NCBI GenBank assembly: GCA_007121975.1
Contig: SKJO01000466.1
Coordinates: 1 to 5,368, forward strand
Direction of reading: 5' to 3'
Source of the DNA: Nitriliruptoraceae bacterium
GTDB lineage: Bacteria > Actinomycetota > Nitriliruptoria > Nitriliruptorales > Nitriliruptoraceae
Length of the DNA stretch: 5,368 nt
Shown: positions 1-5,368 of the stretch, one piece after another
Position numbering within the stretch: the stretch's first letter is position 1
How the letters are laid out: every line of letters begins with the position of its first letter
Position numbers and translations under genes: made by a program
Notes under the pieces: generated by a model
The model's input: the letters and a program-made list of their open reading frames with translations, nothing else
What the model was told of the DNA's origin: nothing
The model's database searches: none

Positions 1-405
1 CGCGTCGTGGGTGAGCCCGAGCTCCTTGAGGGTGGCCCCGACCCGGTCGTTGGTCGACGCCATCGCGAGCAGCAGGTGCTCGGTGGACACGTAGGCGTCG
101 CCGAGCTGCTCGGCCTCGCGGGCGGCGGCGTCGAACACCCGGCGCAGCGGCTCGCCGACGGTGACCGTGCCCGACGCGCCGTAGGCGGCCGGCGAGGACG
201 ACAGGATCTCGGCCACCCGGTTGCGCAGGGTCGTGGGGGTCACGCTCAGCCGCTGCAGGACGGGCAGCACGACCCCGTCGGTCTGCTCGAGCAGCGCGGT
301 CATCAGGTGCGCGGTCGCGACCTCGGGATGGTTGCGGTCGCGGGCCAGGGCACCGGCGCGCTGCAGCGCCTCCTGGGACTTGTGGGTGAGTTGTTCGAAA
401 TCCAC
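1..405 (-). CDS. clpB: ClpB disaggregase, N-terminal part (truncated by window edge)
   Basis: This is the first 135 codons of ClpB (Hsp100), the cytosolic AAA+ hexamer that works with DnaK, DnaJ and GrpE to extract and refold aggregated proteins. The translation begins VDFEQLTHKSQEALQRAG (GTG read as Met) and continues through HPEVATAHLMTALLEQ and, later, YVSTEHLLLAM. These are the two Clp_N repeats of the ClpB/ClpA family, with the paired 'xxxHLLxAL' signature in each half. The GTG at 405 is chosen because AGGAGG lies 9 nt upstream and because known ClpB proteins begin at the same point with an M-x-F/L-x-x-L-T pattern. Both AAA+ modules and the coiled-coil middle domain would lie beyond the left edge, so ATPase motifs cannot be checked here. 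The family is normally about 850-870 residues. It follows the LuxR-type regulator on the same strand after a 159-bp gap. HspR control is known for actinobacterial clpB but is not shown here by a consensus operator. Confidence 0.95.
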   Translation of the reverse strand, partial: MDFEQLTHKSQEALQRAGALARDRNHPEVATAHLMTALLEQTDGVVLPVLQRLSVTPTTLRNRVAEILSSSPAAYGASGTVTVGEPLRRVFDAAAREAEQLGDAYVSTEHLLLAMASTNDRVGATLKELGLTHDA

Positions 406-414
406 CTCGCTCGG

Positions 415-420
415 CCTCCT
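415..420 (-). promoter_or_regulatory. Ribosome binding site of clpB
   Basis: On the minus strand AGGAGG lies 9 nt before the GTG at 405. It is a near-perfect Shine-Dalgarno sequence and fixes the clpB start. No alternative in-frame start with comparable support was seen nearby. Confidence 0.85.
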
Positions 421-423
421 CGG

Positions 424-440
424 ATGACGGAACGTGTCAT
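424..440. repeat. Inverted repeat ATGAC-N7-GTCAT upstream of clpB
   Basis: A perfect 5-bp inverted repeat with a 7-nt spacer lies 18 bp upstream of the clpB GTG, just outside the Shine-Dalgarno sequence. The 7-nt spacer is the one found in HspR HAIR operators, but the arms do not match CTTGAGT/ACTCAAG. A dimeric repressor bound here would sit close to the transcription start or the leader. A third copy of the half-site (GTCAT, 492-496) lies further upstream. Five-base arms are short enough to arise by chance, so this is only a candidate operator. Confidence 0.35.
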
Positions 441-518
441 GGGCACGTGTGGGGATCGTTGCCACTGAACGTAGGGGGCCGGCAGCCGTGCGTCATGGAA
501 CCGGAGGGAGATCGGCGC
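436..518. repeat. Imperfect direct repeat pair, 56-bp spacing
   Basis: Positions 436-462 and 492-518 match at 18 of 27 bases without gaps. The matching blocks include GTCATGG (436-442 and 492-498) and GATCG (454-458 and 510-514), in the same relative spacing. The two copies lie in the clpB leader, 31 and 87 bp upstream of the GTG. They could be paired protein-binding sites about five helical turns apart, or a decayed duplication. No known operator was recognised. Confidence 0.3.
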
Positions 519-546
519 AGGAGATCGGTGTCGCTTCGGCGCAGGA
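507..546. repeat. Two interleaved perfect direct repeats
   Basis: GGAGATCGG occurs at 507-515 and 520-528 (13-bp period). TCGGCGCAGGA occurs at 512-522 and 536-546 (24-bp period). The two repeats overlap each other, giving a 40-bp iterated block that ends 18 bp from the stop of the LuxR-type regulator. Such a cluster may be a binding site for a multimeric regulator or a product of replication slippage. Function is unknown. Confidence 0.4.
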
Positions 547-564
547 TGGGTGCGCAGCCTCGGA

Positions 565-2832
565 TCAGCCGGCGAGCAGACGATCCAGCGCCCGATCGGG
601 GCTGAGCACCCGGGGCAGCTCGTGCCGCCCACGCACGCCGAGCTTGCGGTAGGCCGCCGCGAGGTGGTTGTCCACCGTGCGCTCGGAGAGGTCCAGACGC
701 CGGGCGATGGTCCGGCTGGTGTCGCCGTCGCGGGCCATGCGGGCGACCTCGAGCTGCCTCACGGTCAGCCCCGTCCCAGGCAGGTCACGCAGCGGCGGGG
801 TGTCCGCCCCGGGACACTGCTGGCGCAGCGTGGCGGCCAGCGCCGTCAGCCGCGCGCCCTCGGGCGAGTCGGCGTCGGCGACCCGCGCGCGCAGCGCCCC
901 GCGGGTCGCGCTGACCGGGTCCACCCCACTGACGCTGGCCGCGGCCTGCACGGCCGTCTCCGCGGCGAGCAGCCACTGGTCGGTGTCGACGAAACGGTGC
1001 AGCACCTCCTCGAGCGCCTCGGGATCCCGCGCATCGACCGCGGGAGCATGGGCCGCGACCGCCGCCATCAGCGGGCTGGAGAGCTCCCGGTCCAGCGCGG
1101 CGAGGCGGCCCTGGACGGCCCGGGGTCGCCCCAGCCGCACCGCGAGGTGCCAGGCCTCCAGCGCCACGCTGCGGTGCTCGAGGTCGGCCGCGCGGTCACC
1201 GGCGGCGATCGCCGCCTGAACGCCGGCGCTCGGCCCGTCGCGCAGCGCGGTGAGCCACGCCGTGACCAGCCCGGCGCGGGTCGCCACCCGGGGGGTCGCC
1301 GTGCGATCGACCCCGGTGCGGGCCAGCGACTCCTCGGCGAGGTACAGGTCGCCGGACTGCACCGCGGCCAGCGCCAGATCGGCGGCGACGACCGGGCGCA
1401 GGCGTAGGGTGTCGACCCGGTCGAGCAGATGCAGCGCATCGCGCAGGGCGGTGATCGCGGTGGTGAGCTCGCCGCGGTGCAGCAAGACCTGCCCGAGCAC
1501 CGCACTCCACAGTCCGGCCCGCTCCCACGCTCCGTCGGCGAACGCCTGGCGTCGGGCGGTGAGCACCCGGTCGAGCATCGCCCCCGGCTCCCGGGCACTG
1601 CGGGCCTGGACCAGCAGCCGGTTCGCTTCGATCAGGTCAACCCCCAACGGCAGGGCCCGGCGCGTCTGCGCGCTGAACCGGGCCCGGTCGACGACGACCG
1701 TGCCGGGGGGGTGTTCCAGGCGCAGCGCCGCCGCCGAGGTGGCGGCCACGGAGGCCAGCAGTCGGGCCCGGTCGCTGGCATCGGCCGCCGCGAGCACCTG
1801 CTCGGCCGCGACGAGCGCGGACGCGACCCGACCGCTGAGTGCGTGCTGCAGAGCGCGCTGGGCGAGCAGGTCCCGACGGGCGTCGGCCGCGTCGGGCGCG
1901 GCAGGATCGAGCCCGTCCAGGGCGAGCGCGAGCACCTCGTCCGCCTCGTCCCACGCGGCGGCGTCCACGCCCAGCACGTGGGACTCGGCGATGGCCCCCC
2001 AGGCGCGCTGCAGCCCGGTGCCGGCCAGTCCACGGCTGGCGCGGAGGACCTCGAGCGCTTCGTCGATGCGCCCGATCACCCCCAGCGCCGCGCCGCGGGC
2101 AGCAGCCGCGGTGTACCCGGCACCACGCTCCAGGGCGGCGGCGGCCAGGTCTTCGGCGGCCTCGTACTCCCCGGCGGCGTAGGCGTCGCGCGCGGCCCGG
2201 TCGAACAACGCGGCGCTGCCCCCGCCGGCCTGCCGGTGCCAGCGGGCGAGGCGGACCGGTTCGAGGTCGGTCAGACCGGCCTGCTGGTGCGCGGCCGCGA
2301 GCCCGCCGAGCAACTGCTCGCGACGGGCCTCGTCGGTGCCCTCGCGCACCGCCGTACCGAGCACCGGCGGAGCCAGCCGTAGCGACCGGCCAGCCTCGGT
2401 CACCTCGATGACCAGGACGCCGGCCCGCTCGAGGGCCGCCACCCCCCGACGACCGAGCAGCCGCGCGGCGAGCGTCTCGGCCAACGGCTCGCCCCACGCC
2501 AGCGTCTCGAGCGCTGCCACGCCGGCTGGAGGGAGCTTGCGGCGCAGCCGCTCGACCAGCCACTCCAACCGGTGGGTCGGCAGGTCCCCCTCGACCCGGA
2601 AGCGATCCCCGTGCCACCGCACGACGTCGAGCTCGGCACCGCCGAGCAGCAGCTCACGCAGGCAGGCGGCGTCGCCACCGGTGCGCCACAGCGCACGGTA
2701 CAGATCGGCGTCGGCCAGCGGGCCCCCGAGTACCTGCTCGGCGAACGCGGCGACCGCCGACGCGTCGAGCCCACCCGTCGATCGACCTGTGGGGGACACG
2801 GGGGCCACGGCAGCGCTCCGGGATGTCGGCAT
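565..2832 (-). CDS. LuxR-type regulator, LAL/MalT-like, lacking the AAA+ ATPase domain
   Basis: The product (755 codons from the ATG at 2832) has a clear LuxR/GerE helix-turn-helix at its C terminus, about residues 689-739: LTVRQLEVARMARDG, then IARRLDLSERTVDNHL and YRKLGV. The N-terminal 200 residues resemble the part of large MalT/LAL regulators that follows the AAA+ core: a helical segment with GGDAACLREL (52-61, where the family usually has GGNPLxLxEL), a winged-helix-like stretch, and LARWHRQAG followed by alpha-helical repeats through about residue 660. No Walker A or Walker B motif is present, and the whole protein has only two lysines. LAL proteins are usually 850-1000 residues, so about 200 N-terminal residues are missing. 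The ATG has no good Shine-Dalgarno; a GTG at 2808 has GGAG 7 nt upstream and may be the real start. It lies 33 bp after hspR and probably belongs to that operon. It is a DNA-binding transcription factor by family; ligand and targets are unknown. Confidence 0.85.
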   Translation of the reverse strand: MPTSRSAAVAPVSPTGRSTGGLDASAVAAFAEQVLGGPLADADLYRALWRTGGDAACLRELLLGGAELDVVRWHGDRFRVEGDLPTHRLEWLVERLRRKLPPAGVAALETLAWGEPLAETLAARLLGRRGVAALERAGVLVIEVTEAGRSLRLAPPVLGTAVREGTDEARREQLLGGLAAAHQQAGLTDLEPVRLARWHRQAGGGSAALFDRAARDAYAAGEYEAAEDLAAAALERGAGYTAAAARGAALGVIGRIDEALEVLRASRGLAGTGLQRAWGAIAESHVLGVDAAAWDEADEVLALALDGLDPAAPDAADARRDLLAQRALQHALSGRVASALVAAEQVLAAADASDRARLLASVAATSAAALRLEHPPGTVVVDRARFSAQTRRALPLGVDLIEANRLLVQARSAREPGAMLDRVLTARRQAFADGAWERAGLWSAVLGQVLLHRGELTTAITALRDALHLLDRVDTLRLRPVVAADLALAAVQSGDLYLAEESLARTGVDRTATPRVATRAGLVTAWLTALRDGPSAGVQAAIAAGDRAADLEHRSVALEAWHLAVRLGRPRAVQGRLAALDRELSSPLMAAVAAHAPAVDARDPEALEEVLHRFVDTDQWLLAAETAVQAAASVSGVDPVSATRGALRARVADADSPEGARLTALAATLRQQCPGADTPPLRDLPGTGLTVRQLEVARMARDGDTSRTIARRLDLSERTVDNHLAAAYRKLGVRGRHELPRVLSPDRALDRLLAG
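2816..2819 (-). promoter_or_regulatory. Possible ribosome binding site for a GTG start at 2808
   Basis: GGAG on the minus strand lies 7 nt before an in-frame GTG (2808-2806), which is codon 9 counting from the ATG at 2832. The ATG itself has only weak purine-rich sequence upstream. This supports a protein eight residues shorter than the longest reading. The choice does not affect any domain. Confidence 0.4.
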
Positions 2833-2865
2833 CGCGGTGCGTCGGAACCCGGACCGTAGCCGGAC

Positions 2866-3516
2866 TCAGCGTTCGGCGGCCGGCTCCGCGTCGTCCTCGG
2901 ACCATCCCGCCCAGGCCTCGGGCGGAGGTACCGGGCGGGCCCGCTGCACCCCGCGGGCGGGGGGACGCTCCGCGGTGCGGCGACGCAGCTGGTGCAGCTC
3001 CATGCCGCTGGGCGGCGCCTTGACGATCTCGTAGCGGCCCGTGGCCGGCGCGGGCTGCTCGACCCGCTCTGCGAGGGCCCGGACCATGTCCTCGAGCTCC
3101 GCGATGCGCCGCCGGGCGCCCTCGAGCTTCTCGCCGAGGTCGAGCACCACCCGGACCCCGGCGAGGTTCAGCCCCTGGTCCTGGGTCAGGGTGCGGATGA
3201 AGCGCAGCCGCTCGACGTCCCGGCGGGAGTAGCGGCGGGTACCGCCCTCGGTGCGCGCGGGGCTGAGCAGCCCTTCGCGCTCGTAGGCACGCAGCGTCTG
3301 GGGGTGCAGGTCGGCGAGGTCGGCCGCCACGGAGATGACGTAGACGGGCGTGTCCTCGTCGTCCCGGGCCTCGAAGGGCGCCGACTCGGAGCGCTCGCGG
3401 CGGCGCGAGGACCACGACCAGGCGCGGCCGCGCTCGCCGGCTTCGAGGTAGTGGGAGTCTCGGCCCCCAGCGTCCACGCCCGCGTGGTCGACGCGGGGCT
3501 CGGAGGGGATCGTCAT
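2866..3516 (-). CDS. hspR: HspR, MerR-family heat-shock repressor (extended form)
   Basis: HspR represses the dnaK operon and clpB in actinobacteria by binding HAIR inverted repeats, with DnaK acting as co-repressor. The MerR-type core spans residues 59-126 of this 216-residue product: YVISVAADLADLHPQTLRAYEREGLL, then GGTRRYSRRDVERLRFI and QGLNLAGVRVVLDL. These closely match known HspR proteins. A short coiled-coil-like segment follows (about 127-152). I chose the ATG at 3516 because GAGGAG lies 7 nt upstream; a GTG at 3531 would overlap the dnaJ stop as GTGA but has no such site. Two things are unusual. The first 55 or so residues, charged and low in hydrophobics, have no counterpart in the 126-residue mycobacterial or 151-residue Streptomyces protein. 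The C-terminal tail (161-216) contains EIVKAPPSGMELHQL rather than the usual STALVVWKPRR-like end. It sits 11 bp after dnaJ and is surely co-transcribed with it. Confidence 0.92.
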   Translation of the reverse strand: MTIPSEPRVDHAGVDAGGRDSHYLEAGERGRAWSWSSRRRERSESAPFEARDDEDTPVYVISVAADLADLHPQTLRAYEREGLLSPARTEGGTRRYSRRDVERLRFIRTLTQDQGLNLAGVRVVLDLGEKLEGARRRIAELEDMVRALAERVEQPAPATGRYEIVKAPPSGMELHQLRRRTAERPPARGVQRARPVPPPEAWAGWSEDDAEPAAER

Positions 3517-3523
3517 GGTGACG

Positions 3524-3527
3524 CTCC

Positions 3528-3529
<2 letters not shown>
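3524..3529 (-). promoter_or_regulatory. Ribosome binding site of hspR
   Basis: GAGGAG on the minus strand overlaps the dnaJ stop codon (TGA, 3530-3528) and lies 7 nt before the ATG at 3516. It decides the hspR start in favour of this ATG over the GTG at 3531, and the overlap suggests translational coupling with dnaJ. Confidence 0.8.
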
Positions 3530-4697
<1,168 letters not shown>

Positions 4698-4703
4698 CGG
4701 CGC

Positions 4704-4711
4704 TCACCTCC
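4704..4711 (-). promoter_or_regulatory. Ribosome binding site of dnaJ
   Basis: GGAGGTGA on the minus strand ends 6 nt before the ATG at 4697. It is fully complementary to the usual 16S rRNA 3' end over eight bases, the strongest site in the window, and predicts efficient translation of dnaJ. Confidence 0.85.
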
Positions 4712-4748
4712 GGAACGGGGATCAGGCGAAATCGGGGGTCGTTGCGGG

Positions 4749-5368
4749 TCACTGCGCGACGATGACCATGGCGGCGCGGATGACCCGATCGCCGAGCTGG
4801 TAGCCGGGACGCAGCACCTGCACGACCACCGGGTGGTCGGTGGGCTCGTCCGCGGGCTGTTGCTGGACGGCCTCGTGCCGGGTGGGGTCGAAGGGCACGT
4901 CGAGCGCATCGATGCGCTGGAGGCCGAGCCCGGTGAGCTGCTCGACGAGCTTGTGCGCGACCAGGGTCACGCCCTTGGCCAGCGCCGGGTCCGACGACGC
5001 GCGGGCCGCGTCGAGCATGCGGTCGAGGTCGTCGAGCACCTCGAGCAGCCGACCAACGACCTCACCGCGGGCCACCTCGCGCTGCTGCGCCCCCTCGCGC
5101 ATGGTGCGCTTGCGGAAGTTGTCGAGCTCTGCCCGGGCGCGACGCACGTCCTCGAGGTACTCGTCGCGGCGCGACTCGGCCTCGACGAGCTCGGCGAGCA
5201 GCTCCTCGCGGGTGCGAGGATCCTCGGCCGCGTCGAGCGTGGACGTCGAGGTGGCGTGCTCCGCGCCGTCGGCGTCGCCGTCGGCGTCGGCCTCCACGCG
5301 CGGACCGCTCGGGTCCTGGGCACCGTAGGCCGCGGCCGCCTGGTCCCGGGTGGGGTCCTCGGGGCCCG
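4749..5368 (-). CDS. grpE: GrpE, nucleotide-exchange factor of DnaK (5' end outside window)
   Basis: GrpE is a dimeric cytosolic co-chaperone that releases ADP from DnaK and resets its substrate cycle. Numbering from the in-frame GTG at 5297, a long charged helix (about 30-75) carries ELDNFRKRTMRE, the conserved ELxNxRKR segment of the dimer helix. A helical region follows, with LEVLDDLDRML (85-95). The C-terminal beta-domain that contacts DnaK has FDPTRHEAV (136-144), the GrpE signature, and ends GYQLGDRVIRAAMVIVAQ. The reading frame stays open for a further 23 codons to the right edge with no ATG or GTG, and the GTG at 5297 has no Shine-Dalgarno sequence at a useful distance, so the start most likely lies beyond the window. 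The N-terminal stretch is acidic and low-complexity, as is common in GrpE. Position directly upstream of dnaJ fits the dnaK operon; dnaK is expected just beyond the edge. Confidence 0.95.
   Translation of the reverse strand, partial: GPEDPTRDQAAAAYGAQDPSGPRVEADADGDADGAEHATSTSTLDAAEDPRTREELLAELVEAESRRDEYLEDVRRARAELDNFRKRTMREGAQQREVARGEVVGRLLEVLDDLDRMLDAARASSDPALAKGVTLVAHKLVEQLTGLGLQRIDALDVPFDPTRHEAVQQQPADEPTDHPVVVQVLRPGYQLGDRVIRAAMVIVAQ
5268..5291. repeat. Tandem 12-bp repeat within the grpE N-terminal coding region
   Basis: Two tandem 12-bp units (GTCGGCGTCGCC and GTCGGCGTCGGC on the plus strand) differ at one base. On the coding strand they encode alternating Ala/Gly and Asp residues in the acidic, probably disordered, N terminus of GrpE. 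The unit length keeps the frame, so copy-number change would only alter tail length. Confidence 0.6.

Larger units (their letters stand above)
406..564 (-). promoter_or_regulatory. clpB leader / intergenic control region, repeat-rich
   Basis: This 159-bp stretch lies between the stop of the LuxR-type regulator and the clpB start and contains no credible gene. It is long compared with the other gaps in the cluster (51, 11 and 33 bp), which suggests clpB can be transcribed from its own promoter. I could not pick out a convincing -35/-10 pair on the minus strand, and there is no clear hairpin-plus-T-run terminator after the regulator, so read-through from upstream is also possible. The region holds an inverted repeat near the clpB start, two interleaved perfect direct repeats near the regulator stop and a longer imperfect repeat pair, each listed separately. 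The consensus HAIR operator of HspR (CTTGAGT-N7-ACTCAAG) and the CIRCE operator of HrcA are both absent. Its role as a control region is inferred from position and repeat content. Confidence 0.5.

Noticed and set aside
21..30. CTTGAG-like half of a HAIR operator
   Set aside because: It lies inside the clpB coding sequence, lacks the second arm at 7-nt spacing, and is explained by Leu-Lys-Glu codons.
7..468. Plus-strand open frame opposite clpB
   Set aside because: The minus-strand translation is an unmistakable ClpB N domain with a strong ribosome binding site; the plus frame is its complement.
478..490. GC-rich hairpin as a terminator after the LuxR-type regulator
   Set aside because: The possible stem is only 3-4 bp with a very short loop and no T-run follows on the minus strand.
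406..564. RNA thermometer hiding the clpB ribosome binding site
   Set aside because: A CCUCC that could pair with the GGAGG exists far upstream in the leader, but the loop would be about 80 nt and there is no ROSE or fourU-like pattern.
550..1407. Long plus-strand open frames opposite the LuxR-type regulator (also 1250-2182, 1429-2382 and 2336-3034)
   Set aside because: They are antisense to a gene with a recognisable domain, rich in Arg/Pro/Ala/Ser low complexity, resemble no family, and are expected where GC-rich codons leave few stops.

Overview
The window reads as a chromosomal heat-shock locus from a very high-GC Gram-positive bacterium, almost certainly Actinomycetota. The support is the gene order grpE-dnaJ-hspR, the MerR-type repressor HspR (the actinobacterial regulator of dnaK and clpB), the DnaJ1-like type of DnaJ, frequent GTG starts and extreme GC codon use. 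I cannot assign a genus. Every gene I can support lies on the minus strand, so the locus is read from the right edge to the left.

Layout in the direction of transcription: (1) grpE (5368 to 4749), whose 5' end lies beyond the right edge; dnaK is expected just upstream, outside the window. (2) dnaJ (4697 to 3528), complete, with J domain, G/F linker, four zinc-binding repeats and C-terminal substrate-binding domains. (3) hspR (3516 to 2866), with the usual MerR-type DNA-binding core but a long N-terminal extension and an unusual C-terminal tail. (4) A 755-codon LuxR-type regulator (2832 to 565). It resembles the large MalT/LAL regulators but begins after the point where their AAA+ ATPase would be, so it has no Walker A motif. 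(5) A 159-bp non-coding gap (564 to 406) dense in short repeats. (6) The 5' end of clpB (405 to 1), which runs off the left edge.

GrpE and DnaJ are the nucleotide-exchange factor and J-protein co-chaperone of DnaK. ClpB is the disaggregase that works with DnaK. HspR normally represses both transcription units. The first four genes are closely packed (gaps of 51, 11 and 33 bp, with no evident terminator) and probably form one operon. clpB has its own strong ribosome binding site and a leader long enough for its own promoter. No consensus HspR operator (HAIR, CTTGAGT-N7-ACTCAAG) is visible in the window.

Most of the content is conventional. The parts worth a second look are the ATPase-less LAL-like regulator between hspR and clpB, the enlarged HspR, and the repeat-rich clpB leader, which holds an inverted repeat with HAIR-like spacing but a different sequence. 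I saw no RNA gene, mobile element, CRISPR array or phage feature.
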